The position numbers and the translations under genes were made by a program. This document shows, piece by piece, positions 1-5,958 of a stretch of DNA of 5,958 nt (positions within the stretch are counted from its first letter, which is position 1; each line of letters begins with the position of its first letter). The notes beneath the pieces were generated by a model, which was not told the DNA's origin, searched no databases, and was given only the letters and a program-made list of their open reading frames with translations. The DNA is taken from assembly GCA_003973585.1 (NCBI GenBank), contig QNYN01000065.1, positions 1 through 5,958 on the forward strand. Reading direction: 5' to 3'. Origin of the DNA: Fusobacteriota bacterium. Lineage in GTDB: Bacteria; Fusobacteriota; Fusobacteriia; Fusobacteriales; Fusobacteriaceae.

Positions 1-70
1 AACAATTTTATTCCTATATAAAATTTAAGTTTTTATAGTATATCACATGCTATTAAAATTTATTCTTCAT

Positions 71-100
71 TTTACTTGTAAATATAGTAAAATTTATGCT
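71..100 (+). promoter_or_regulatory. Possible fabV promoter
   Basis: A sigma-70-like pair is visible: TTTACT at 71-76 (4 of 6 matches to TTGACA) and TATGCT at 95-100 (4 of 6 matches to TATAAT), separated by 18 bp. Transcription would begin near 107, leaving a leader of about 20 bases that contains only the fabV ribosome site. In DNA this A/T-rich such matches arise easily by chance, so this is a candidate only. I see no hairpin or riboswitch in 1-127. Confidence 0.35.
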
Positions 101-127
101 AAACTGAAAAAACGGAGGTGTTACAAT

Positions 128-1324
128 ATGATAATTAAACCAAGAGTAAGAGGAAGTTTAGCTCTTAATTGCCACCCTATTGGATGTAAAAAAATAATCG
201 AAGATCAAATAGAGGTTGCAAAAACAGGAAAACAATATAAAGGTGCAAAAAAAGTATTAATTTTAGGAGCATCATCAGGATATGGATTAGCTAGTAGAAT
301 TTCTTTGGCATTCGGTGGAGGTAAAGCTGATACTATCGGTGTTTCTTTTGAGAAAGAAGGTACTGCTAGAAAAGTTGGAACAGCTGGTTGGTATAATAAT
401 ATATGGTTTAAAGAGGCAGCTGAAAAAGAAGGATTAATTGCAAAAAATTTCATAGGAGATGCTTTTTCTCACGAAATGAGAGCTGATGTTATTAAATATA
501 TCAAAGAAGAATTTGGTGGAAAAATTGATTTATTAATATACAGTGTGGCTTCTGGAGTTAGACAAGATCCTGACACAGGAATTTTACATAGATCATCAAT
601 AAAGCCTATTGGTGAAGAATTTAGTGGTTATACTTTAAATATACAAAAAGAAGAATTAGAGTTTATGAGTGTAGACCCTGCAACAGAAGAAGAAGTTAAA
701 AATACTGTGAAGGTAATGGGGGGAGAAGACTGGGCTCATTGGGTTAAAACTTTAGTTGCAGAAGATGTATGTAGCGAAGGATTCAAAAGTGTAGCTTATT
801 CTTATATTGGTGGAGATATTACTCGTGCTATTTATAGGGATGGGACAATAGGTAAAGCTAAAGAACATTTAGAAGGTACTGCTAAAGAACTAGATACACT
901 AGTTAAAGAGAAATTAAATGGTGATGTCTTTACATCTGTTAATAGAGCTATTACTACAAAGGCAAGTGCTTTTATCCCTTGTTTTTCTATCTATGCATCT
1001 GTTCTTTTCAAAGTAATGGCTGAACAAGGAAAAGAAGAGTCTTGTATGGTTCATACTCATAGATTGATGTCAGATATGATTTATGGTGATAATCCAAACT
1101 TTGATGACCAAGGAAGAATGAGACCTGACTCTTGGGAACTCTCTCAAGATATCCAAGATGAGAGTATAGCTATCTATAATAAAATTACAGAAGAAAATTT
1201 TAAAGAATTATGTGATTTTAAATTATATAAAAAGTACTTTATGAATTTAAATGGTTTTGAGGCAGAGGGTATTAATTATGATGAAGATGTAGACTTAGAA
1301 TTTTTAGCTACTTTAAGACCATAA
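128..1324 (+). CDS. fabV: FabV/Ter-type NADH-dependent enoyl-ACP (trans-2-enoyl-CoA) reductase
   Basis: The 398-residue cytoplasmic enzyme reduces the trans-2 double bond of enoyl-ACP or enoyl-CoA with NADH. This is the last step of each fatty-acid elongation cycle, or crotonyl-CoA reduction in fermentation. Its length matches the family (about 400). The dinucleotide-binding loop GASSGYG is at residues 47-53, followed by Glu75 in VSFEKEG at the usual adenosine-ribose position. The catalytic pair Tyr236-x8-Lys245, in IYRDGTIGKAK, has the eight-residue spacing that separates FabV/Ter from FabI. The ATG at 128 is chosen because GGAGGTG (114-120) lies 7 bases upstream and the protein then begins MIIKPRVRGS as family members do. 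An in-frame ATG at 47 would add 27 residues, lacks a ribosome site and would place the true one inside the gene. No terminator follows, so some read-through into ptsH is possible. Whether the natural substrate is ACP- or CoA-linked cannot be told from sequence. FabV enzymes are known to tolerate triclosan. Confidence 0.95.
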   Translation: MIIKPRVRGSLALNCHPIGCKKIIEDQIEVAKTGKQYKGAKKVLILGASSGYGLASRISLAFGGGKADTIGVSFEKEGTARKVGTAGWYNNIWFKEAAEKEGLIAKNFIGDAFSHEMRADVIKYIKEEFGGKIDLLIYSVASGVRQDPDTGILHRSSIKPIGEEFSGYTLNIQKEELEFMSVDPATEEEVKNTVKVMGGEDWAHWVKTLVAEDVCSEGFKSVAYSYIGGDITRAIYRDGTIGKAKEHLEGTAKELDTLVKEKLNGDVFTSVNRAITTKASAFIPCFSIYASVLFKVMAEQGKEESCMVHTHRLMSDMIYGDNPNFDDQGRMRPDSWELSQDIQDESIAIYNKITEENFKELCDFKLYKKYFMNLNGFEAEGINYDEDVDLEFLATLRP

Positions 1325-1343
1325 TTTTATTATTAATTTCTCA

Positions 1344-1390
1344 AAATTTGAACACAAATGAGCAATAAATGACATTACTTAAATTTGAAC
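1344..1390 (+). repeat. Pair of direct 10-base repeats AAATTTGAAC upstream of ptsH
   Basis: The word AAATTTGAAC occurs at 1344-1353 and again at 1381-1390, with starts 37 bp apart, in the fabV-ptsH spacer. The second copy supplies the presumed -35 box (TTGAAC) of the ptsH promoter. The arrangement could be a duplicated regulator site or an old promoter duplication. The first copy has no good -10 box at 17-18 bp. The word is A/T-rich, so chance is a real alternative. Confidence 0.4.
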
Positions 1391-1413
1391 TATACTATAG
1401 TCTATGATATTCT
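1385..1413 (+). promoter_or_regulatory. Likely ptsH(-ptsI) promoter
   Basis: TTGAAC at 1385-1390 (5 of 6 matches to TTGACA) and TATTCT at 1408-1413 (4 of 6 matches to TATAAT) are separated by the optimal 17 bp. Transcription would start near 1420, giving a leader of about 38 bases with the ptsH ribosome site. A perfect 8-bp palindrome, ACTATAGT, lies at 1394-1401 in the spacer between the two boxes, where a repressor could act. The -35 box is part of a repeated 10-base word. Confidence 0.5.
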
Positions 1414-1457
1414 AATGCTATAGGAAAATTTAAATATTAATTAGGAGGAATGCAAAT

Positions 1458-1721
1458 ATGGCATCAAAAACAGTAGTAATAACAAACGACACAGGATTAC
1501 ACACAAGACCAGGAAATGAATTCGTAACTGTAGCAAAAACATTCGAATCAAAGATCATGGTTGAAAATGAAGCAGGTAAAAAAGTAAAGGGAACATCTTT
1601 ATTAAAATTATTATCTTTAGGGATTAAAAAAGGAACTAAAGTAACTGTTCATGCTGAAGGTCCAGATGCTGAAGCTGCAGTTGAAAAGTTAGGAGATCTT
1701 TTAGAGAACTTAAGAGACTAA
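1458..1721 (+). CDS. ptsH: HPr, phosphocarrier protein of the phosphotransferase system
   Basis: HPr is the small cytoplasmic carrier that accepts phosphate from Enzyme I on a histidine and passes it to the sugar-specific EIIA domains. Its 87 residues match the family size. The active-site motif GLHTRP places the phosphorylated His15 and supporting Arg17 at the standard positions. GTSLLKLLSLG aligns with the regulatory region of Gram-positive HPr and puts Ser47 at the Ser46 site, so control by an HPr kinase is conceivable. Pro18 is followed by Gly rather than the common Ala. AGGAGG at 1443-1448, 9 bases before the ATG, is a strong ribosome site. The gene uses more C-ending codons (AAC, GAC, TTC, ATC) than murJ, as expected for high expression. 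It is followed 67 bp later by ptsI, with a terminator-like hairpin between. Confidence 0.97.
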   Translation: MASKTVVITNDTGLHTRPGNEFVTVAKTFESKIMVENEAGKKVKGTSLLKLLSLGIKKGTKVTVHAEGPDAEAAVEKLGDLLENLRD

Positions 1722-1727
1722 TCACTT

Positions 1728-1757
1728 AAGATAGAAGGTCTACTTCTATCTTTTTTT
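1728..1757 (+). terminator. Intercistronic terminator or attenuator between ptsH and ptsI
   Basis: A perfect 10-bp stem is formed by AAGATAGAAG (1728-1737) and CTTCTATCTT (1743-1752) around a 5-base loop. It is followed by a run of seven T (1751-1757), the first two shared with the stem. It begins 7 bases after the ptsH stop. Only three of the ten pairs are G-C, so the hairpin is weak and probably lets part of the transcripts through. No convincing promoter separates it from ptsI, so ptsI seems to depend on this read-through. Confidence 0.7.
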
Positions 1758-1788
1758 ATTGAAAGATAATATTTATGGAGGTTTAAAA

Positions 1789-3510
1789 ATGAGAAAATTA
1801 ATAAAAGGTATAGACGCTTCTCCAGGAGTAGTTGTAGGTAAAGCTTTTTTATATAAAGAAATAGAATTAGTAATTAATGAAAATCCTATTACAGATACAG
1901 AGGCTGAAGTAGAAAGATTATTAAAAGCTAGAAATGCTTCTAGGGATCAACTTATTGAAATTAGAAATATGACTGCTATTAATTTAGGAGAGGATAAAGC
2001 TACAATTTTTGATGGTCATATTACAATGTTAGAAGATGATGATTTATTTGAGGAAACAGTGGAATTAATCGAAGATGAAAATATCACTGCTGAGAATGCA
2101 TTATCTCAACTTATAGAAGAAAATTGTGAAATGTTAGCAAATTTAGAAGATCCTTATCTTAGAGAAAGAGAAGCAGATCTTAGAGATATTGGTAAAAGAT
2201 GGTTATTTAATGTAACAGGAACACCTATTGTAGATTTAGGTCATCTTCCTGCAAATACTGTTATTATAGCTCGTGATCTTACTCCTTCTGATACTGCTCA
2301 AATAGATCTTAAAAATGTAGTTGCATTTGTTACTGAAATTGGTGGAAAAACAGCACATTCATCTATTATGGCTAGATCTTTAGAATTACCTGCTGTAGTT
2401 GGTACTAAAACTATTTTAAGTGAAGTTAAAGATGGAGAGACTCTTATAGTTGATGCTCTTAATGGAATAGTTATAGTTAATCCTACAGATGAGGAAATTG
2501 AAGAAGCTATTAAGATGAAAGCAAAATTTGAGCAAGAAAAAGAAGAATTAAAAAAATTAAAGGACCAAAAAGCTACTTCTAAAGATGGAACTACTGTAGG
2601 AGCTTGGGCTAATATTGGTGGGCCTTCTGATGTAGAAGGAGTTATTAAAAATGGTGCTGATGGAATTGGACTTTACAGAACAGAGTTTTTATTTATGAAT
2701 TCTAGTGATTTCCCAACTGAAGAAGAGCAATTTTTAGCTTATAAAGAAGTTGTAGAAAGAATGAATGGACTTCCAGTAACTATTAGAACTATGGATATAG
2801 GTGGAGATAAAGCACTTTCTTATATGGATCTACCTGAAGAAGAAAATCCATTTTTAGGATGGAGAGCACTTAGAGTTTGTTTAGACAGACCTGAAATATT
2901 AAAAACTCAATTTAGAGCTTTACTTAGAGCTTCTGGATTTGGATATGTTAAAATCATGCTTCCTATGATTATTTCTATTGAAGAAGTAAGAAAATCTAAA
3001 GCATTATTAGAAGAGTGTAAAGAAGAATTAAGAAATGAAGGAATTAATTTTGATGAAGATGTTCAGTTAGGTATCATGGTTGAAACTCCTGCTGTTGCAT
3101 TTAGAGCTAAATATTTTGCAAAAGAAGTAGACTTCTTCTCAATTGGTACTAATGACTTAACTCAATATACACTTGCAGTAGATAGAGGAAATGAAAAAAT
3201 CTCTAACTTATATGATTCATTTAATCCTGGAGTATTAGCAGCTATCAAACTTGCAATTGAAGGAGCTCATGAAGGTGGAATTTCTATCTCAATGTGTGGT
3301 GAATTTGCTGGTGATAAATTAGCTACTCCTATCTTATTTGGTATGGGATTAGACGCATTTTCAATGTCATCTATTTCAGTTTTAGGAATTAAAAGAACTA
3401 TTATGAATTTAGATAAAAAAGAATGTGAAGCATTAGTTGAAAGAGTAATGGCTTTAAGTACTGCTGAAGAAATTAGAGAAGAAATCAAAAAATTTAACGA
3501 AAGTTTATAA
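1789..3510 (+). CDS. ptsI: Phosphoenolpyruvate-protein phosphotransferase, PTS Enzyme I
   Basis: Enzyme I starts the PTS relay: it takes phosphate from phosphoenolpyruvate onto a histidine and hands it to HPr. The 573 residues match the family (about 570-575). In order there is an N-terminal HPr-binding region (about 1-140), the mobile phosphohistidine domain with GGKTAHSSIMAR and His190, and a C-terminal PEP-binding barrel (from about 250). Barrel residues visible are Arg297 in GLYRTEF, Arg333 in IRTMDIGGDK, Glu432 in IMVETPA, Asn455-Asp456 in IGTNDLTQY and catalytic Cys503 in SMCGEF. Each is one position beyond its E. coli counterpart, so the enzyme looks fully active. The ATG at 1789 is chosen because GGAGG (1777-1781) lies 7 bases before it. 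An in-frame TTG at 1759 would start at the end of the upstream T-run and lacks a ribosome site. Expression probably comes from the ptsH promoter through the intercistronic hairpin. Confidence 0.97.
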   Translation: MRKLIKGIDASPGVVVGKAFLYKEIELVINENPITDTEAEVERLLKARNASRDQLIEIRNMTAINLGEDKATIFDGHITMLEDDDLFEETVELIEDENITAENALSQLIEENCEMLANLEDPYLREREADLRDIGKRWLFNVTGTPIVDLGHLPANTVIIARDLTPSDTAQIDLKNVVAFVTEIGGKTAHSSIMARSLELPAVVGTKTILSEVKDGETLIVDALNGIVIVNPTDEEIEEAIKMKAKFEQEKEELKKLKDQKATSKDGTTVGAWANIGGPSDVEGVIKNGADGIGLYRTEFLFMNSSDFPTEEEQFLAYKEVVERMNGLPVTIRTMDIGGDKALSYMDLPEEENPFLGWRALRVCLDRPEILKTQFRALLRASGFGYVKIMLPMIISIEEVRKSKALLEECKEELRNEGINFDEDVQLGIMVETPAVAFRAKYFAKEVDFFSIGTNDLTQYTLAVDRGNEKISNLYDSFNPGVLAAIKLAIEGAHEGGISISMCGEFAGDKLATPILFGMGLDAFSMSSISVLGIKRTIMNLDKKECEALVERVMALSTAEEIREEIKKFNESL

Positions 3511-3511
3511 T

Positions 3512-3546
3512 AAAAATTGAGGGGATTTACCCCTCAATTTTTTTTT
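3512..3546. terminator. Bidirectional terminator shared by ptsI and the convergent cNMP-domain gene
   Basis: A 13-bp perfect stem, AAAAATTGAGGGG (3512-3524) against CCCCTCAATTTTT (3530-3542), encloses the 5-base loop ATTTA. It is followed on the plus strand by T residues through 3546. On the minus strand the same hairpin is followed by the complementary T-run from 3516 to 3512. It begins one base after the ptsI stop codon. The loop contains the stop codon of the minus-strand gene (3527-3529), so the two convergent genes end inside one structure. Confidence 0.92.
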
Positions 3547-4012
3547 GCAATTCACAGTTTTCCTTTTGTTTTCTTACATATTCTCTTAAAAAATTTAAGT
3601 CCCTTGCTAGATCCCTTGCAATGTTTAAAATTATTTTTGAAAATAATTCTGGATCATTTTTATTGATTTCCAAGAAAAACTTTTTAGATATTACTGCTAA
3701 TTTAACATCTGTTTTAGCTAGTGCAGATGTCAATTGTTTTTGAATTCCAATAGTAGCAGAAGTTCCAAAAAGTAATCCTAATTCTCCTTGTGCAATTTTT
3801 TCATCAAACATAAAAAATTCAACTTCTCCATCCATTAAAATATAAAGATTTTCAGGTGAATCTCCTTCTTTGTATATATATTTTCCAGCTTTTATTTTTT
3901 CTTCATGTATATATTTCATTATATTTGATATCTCTTCTTTAGATGTTCCACCAAAAAATGAAAGTCTAGGAATAATATTAAAAATTAGTCTTTCAAATTC
4001 CTTATTTGCCAT
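3527..4012 (-). CDS. Stand-alone cyclic-nucleotide-binding-fold protein (Crp/Fnr-like, no DNA-binding domain)
   Basis: This is a 161-residue soluble protein. Residues about 17-112 have the CRP-type beta-roll pattern, with FFGGTSKEEISNI, the glycine turn YKEGDSPENLYILMDGEVEFF and the pocket start GELGLL (76-81). A helical tail, about 117-158, resembles the CRP dimerisation helix and ends in charged residues. The protein stops where Crp/Fnr regulators would begin their helix-turn-helix, so it is unlikely to bind DNA that way. The Arg-Ser/Thr pair that grips the nucleotide phosphate (Arg82 in E. coli CRP) is absent: the region reads QKQLTSALAKT with about six extra residues, so cAMP binding is doubtful. 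The ATG at 4012 is preceded by AAGGGGG (4019-4025). An in-frame GTG at 4066 overlaps the presumed promoter and is rejected. Role unknown; a sensor or regulatory partner protein is possible. Separately promoted from murJ. Confidence 0.85.
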   Translation of the reverse strand: MANKEFERLIFNIIPRLSFFGGTSKEEISNIMKYIHEEKIKAGKYIYKEGDSPENLYILMDGEVEFFMFDEKIAQGELGLLFGTSATIGIQKQLTSALAKTDVKLAVISKKFFLEINKNDPELFSKIILNIARDLARDLNFLREYVRKQKENCELQKKIEG

Positions 4013-4056
4013 AAAAATCCCCCTTAAATAAAAATTTAAATTTATTCTTAATATTG

Positions 4057-4065
4057 AGTATACCA
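4057..4065 (-). promoter_or_regulatory. Extended -10 promoter of the cNMP-domain gene
   Basis: Read on the minus strand, TGGTATACT combines an extended -10 element (TG-n) with TATACT, 5 of 6 matches to TATAAT. The -35 region 17 bp upstream is only TTTCTT (4080-4085), but extended -10 promoters tolerate this. The predicted start near 4050 gives a leader of about 38 bases. The site lies downstream of the murJ terminator, so the gene appears to be its own transcription unit. Confidence 0.55.
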
Positions 4066-4074
4066 CTTCATATA

Positions 4075-4109
4075 TAAAAAAGAAAGAAGCTACTAATAAA
4101 GTAACTTCT
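4075..4109 (-). terminator. murJ transcription terminator
   Basis: On the minus strand, AGAAGTTACT (4109-4100) pairs with AGTAGCTTCT (4094-4085) around the loop TTATT. This is a 10-bp stem with one G-U pair, followed by the T-rich tract TTCTTTTTT. It lies about 25 bases after the murJ stop codon and before the promoter of the next minus-strand gene. Confidence 0.8.
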
Positions 4110-4134
4110 AAACTTTTATAAAGAAATCATTAAT

Positions 4135-5595
4135 TTAAAATAAATCTACACCTTTTTTCTTTAATGGCCATGCCCAAAATAATAGATAAATAATTGCAAA
4201 AGTAATTAATTTGATAAAAATATTATCTATATAAAAACTTCCTGCTAATGCAAATCCTGTAGTTATGATTACTTTACTTTTAAATTTTAATATATAAACT
4301 AAATCTAACTTTACATATTTAATATTAAATATAGTATATAACAATAAAAAGTTTACCATAGATGCAATTGCAGTTGCTAAAGCTAGTCCCTTGTGATGCA
4401 TAGTTTTAATTAGAAGTGCATTTAAACCTATATTAGTAATTATAGAAATAATACTAAATAGAACAGGTCTTTTTGTATCTTTCATCCCATAAAATGCTCT
4501 ACTCATAAGATGAACTGCTGTATAAAAGAATAATCCTATAGAATAATATAGTAAACTTTCAGAAGTTACTATTATTGAGTTCTCACTAAATGCACCATGT
4601 CCTAGTAATAATTTTATTAAGTCAGTAGCATAAAATATAAGAACTCCCATACTCGGAATTATCAAAAACATCAAAAAATTTAACCCTTTTTGTAAACTAT
4701 TTTTTACTGTATCCATCTCATTATTTGAAATAGCACGAGATAAAGTTGGATAAATAACAGTTGCAATTGATATCCCAAAAACTCCTAAAGGTAAATTATA
4801 AATTCTTGTGGCATTTTCTAATGCTGAAACTCCTCCTTTAGCTAAATGAGATGCAAAATATTGATCTACAACACTATTTATTTGTCTAGCAAAAATCCCA
4901 AGTAACATTGGAATCATTAAAATAAATATTTTCTTTAAATCCTCATCTTTAAAATCAATTTTAAATTTATAACCTTTAACAATCTTTAAAAAGGTCGGAA
5001 TAACTACTAATAGCTGAAGTAATCCTCCTACAACAACACCCCATGCCATAGCTGTAACACCATATTGTTTTCCAAAATAAATTATACTTAATATAATTGC
5101 TATATTAAAAAGTAGTGATGTACTTGCAGGTAACAAAAACTTTTTAAAATTATTTAAGATAGCACAAATCATTCCAGAAAGACCAATAAATACTAGGTAA
5201 ACTGCCATTATTTTTAAGAGATTAGAAGCAATTTCTTGAGTTTCTGGTGGATATCCTGTAACTATAAATTTAATTATATTATCAGAATAAACAATCATCA
5301 AAATTGTAATTATTGTGGTGAATATAAATAATAAATTTAAAATTGAGTAGATTAAAGATTTTGATTTTTCTTTTCCTACTAATCTTTCTCGGTCATTGTA
5401 TATAGGAATAAAAACAGTTCCTAATGCACCTTCTCCTAATAATTGTCTAAAAAAGTTACTTATTTTAAATGCACTAAAATAAGCATCGGTAAATTTAGTT
5501 GCTCCAAAATAATATGCAATTAATGAAGTCCTTACTAGTCCAAGAACTCTACTAGCCAAAGTTATTATCATTATTAAAATTCCACTTTTAAACAT
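4135..5595 (-). CDS. murJ: MurJ, lipid II flippase (MviN family)
   Basis: MurJ is a polytopic inner-membrane protein of the MOP exporter superfamily that flips the peptidoglycan precursor lipid II to the outer face of the membrane. The 486 residues are nearly all hydrophobic segments, consistent with the usual 14 helices and slightly shorter than E. coli MurJ (511). The N-terminus keeps the signature SRVLGLVR. Arg16, Arg22, Asp37 and Arg50 correspond to the functionally required Arg18, Arg24, Asp39 and Arg52 of E. coli, and LGEGALGTVFIP follows. Arg264 matches Arg270 of the central cavity, while the E. coli Glu273 position is Asn267 here (TRIYNLPLG). The ATG at 5595 follows a GAGGTGA site (5602-5608). 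The start overlaps the end of scpA by 8 bp, which suggests translational coupling. A terminator lies just downstream. Confidence 0.95.
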   Translation of the reverse strand: MFKSGILIMIITLASRVLGLVRTSLIAYYFGATKFTDAYFSAFKISNFFRQLLGEGALGTVFIPIYNDRERLVGKEKSKSLIYSILNLLFIFTTIITILMIVYSDNIIKFIVTGYPPETQEIASNLLKIMAVYLVFIGLSGMICAILNNFKKFLLPASTSLLFNIAIILSIIYFGKQYGVTAMAWGVVVGGLLQLLVVIPTFLKIVKGYKFKIDFKDEDLKKIFILMIPMLLGIFARQINSVVDQYFASHLAKGGVSALENATRIYNLPLGVFGISIATVIYPTLSRAISNNEMDTVKNSLQKGLNFLMFLIIPSMGVLIFYATDLIKLLLGHGAFSENSIIVTSESLLYYSIGLFFYTAVHLMSRAFYGMKDTKRPVLFSIISIITNIGLNALLIKTMHHKGLALATAIASMVNFLLLYTIFNIKYVKLDLVYILKFKSKVIITTGFALAGSFYIDNIFIKLITFAIIYLLFWAWPLKKKGVDLF

Positions 5596-5958
5596 CTAAC
5601 TTCACCTCGTAGGAGTAATTTAATTTTATCCCTTCATCTAAAATCTCAATAACATTTTCTTTATAAAGTTCCAACAAAGATAAAAATAAGTATACTAAAT
5701 GTAATCGATCTTCTGCCCTAGAAAATATATCTTCTAAATAAATTTCCCTTTCTAAGGGTAAATCTTGCCATAATTTTTCTTTCTCTTCTTTTAAATCATA
5801 TTTTACTCTTATATCTATTTCATAAATATCATTATTTTCAATATATTTAGAGTACATTTGAAATATTAAATTCCCATTTAAATTGGATAAATCAAATTCT
5901 TTATTAGGAATTTTTATTATATTTTTTCCTTTACTAAATCTTGTATATGAAATATTAT
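5588..5958 (-). CDS. scpA: ScpA, condensin kleisin subunit (3' part only)
   Basis: This is the C-terminal 122 codons of a gene whose start lies beyond the right edge. The frame is open without a stop from 5956 down to the TAA at 5588-5590, so the internal ATG at 5857 should not be taken as the start. ScpA bridges the Smc ATPase heads together with ScpB and acts in chromosome compaction and segregation in the cytoplasm. The evidence is the C-terminal pattern SRAEDRLHLVYLFLSLLELYKE (visible residues about 79-100), which matches the winged-helix end of ScpA with its conserved FLxLLEL core. A charged middle region precedes it (IRVKYDLKEEKEKLWQDLP). The gene is immediately upstream of murJ with an 8-bp overlap, so the two form one transcription unit with a promoter outside the window. 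Divergence is high, so a more distant kleisin-like protein is a minor alternative. Confidence 0.8.
   Translation of the reverse strand, partial: NISYTRFSKGKNIIKIPNKEFDLSNLNGNLIFQMYSKYIENNDIYEIDIRVKYDLKEEKEKLWQDLPLEREIYLEDIFSRAEDRLHLVYLFLSLLELYKENVIEILDEGIKLNYSYEVKLDV

Noticed and set aside
47..127. Upstream in-frame ATG extending fabV by 27 residues
   Set aside because: There is no ribosome site before it, the added peptide is unlike FabV N-termini, and a clear GGAGGTG lies 7 bases before the ATG at 128.
205..453. Minus-strand open frame of 82 codons inside fabV
   Set aside because: It lies wholly antisense to a well-supported gene, has no recognisable domain, and its sequence is explained by fabV codon bias.
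1335..1348. AATTTCTCAAAATT, resembling a CodY-type box
   Set aside because: It is one base short of the consensus spacing, lies in very A/T-rich DNA, and nothing in the window indicates a CodY regulator.
1765..1770. GATAAT as a possible -10 box for a separate ptsI promoter
   Set aside because: No -35 match is present at 16-18 bp, and transcription would start inside the ptsI ribosome site.
3267..3488. Minus-strand open frame of 73 codons inside ptsI
   Set aside because: Antisense to the conserved Enzyme I C-terminus, with no recognisable protein features.
4032..4043. Perfect 12-base palindrome AAATTTAAATTT in the leader of the cNMP-domain gene
   Set aside because: It is composed only of A and T runs in an A/T-rich leader and is not repeated near other promoters here, so it is not distinguishable from chance.

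Overview
This is a low-GC (about 30 % by eye), gene-dense bacterial chromosome segment. It holds five complete genes and one truncated gene in two convergent blocks. The A/T-rich codon use, strong GGAGG-type ribosome sites and the mix of a fabV/ter-type reductase, a general phosphotransferase (PTS) pair and a scpA-murJ pair suggest a Fusobacterium-like anaerobe. This assignment rests on general resemblance only; a low-GC Firmicute or spirochaete relative is not excluded.

Plus strand, 1-3546: fabV (128-1324) encodes an NADH-dependent enoyl-ACP/trans-2-enoyl-CoA reductase with its catalytic Tyr-x8-Lys pair intact. After a 133-bp spacer with a likely promoter and a repeated 10-base word come ptsH (1458-1721, HPr) and ptsI (1789-3510, Enzyme I). 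These are the two general cytoplasmic proteins of the PTS. A hairpin plus T-run lies between them and could act as a partial terminator that makes HPr more abundant than Enzyme I. A strong GC-rich hairpin after ptsI (3512-3546) works in both orientations and ends the block.

Minus strand, 3527-5958: reading right to left, the 3' part of scpA (the kleisin subunit of Smc-ScpAB condensin) runs in from beyond the window. It overlaps the start of murJ (lipid II flippase) by 8 bp, and murJ ends at its own terminator (4075-4109). Then a separately promoted gene (3527-4012) encodes a 161-residue protein with a CRP-type cyclic-nucleotide-binding fold, no DNA-binding domain and a degenerate ligand pocket. 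Its stop codon lies inside the loop of the shared bidirectional terminator.

The window is mainly ordinary housekeeping sequence: fatty-acid or fermentation redox chemistry, sugar-uptake phosphotransfer, chromosome condensation and cell-wall precursor export. I saw no mobile element, CRISPR array, tRNA or rRNA gene, and no new multi-gene system. The points most worth following up are the stand-alone cNMP-fold protein, the ptsH-ptsI attenuator and the repeats in the ptsH promoter region.
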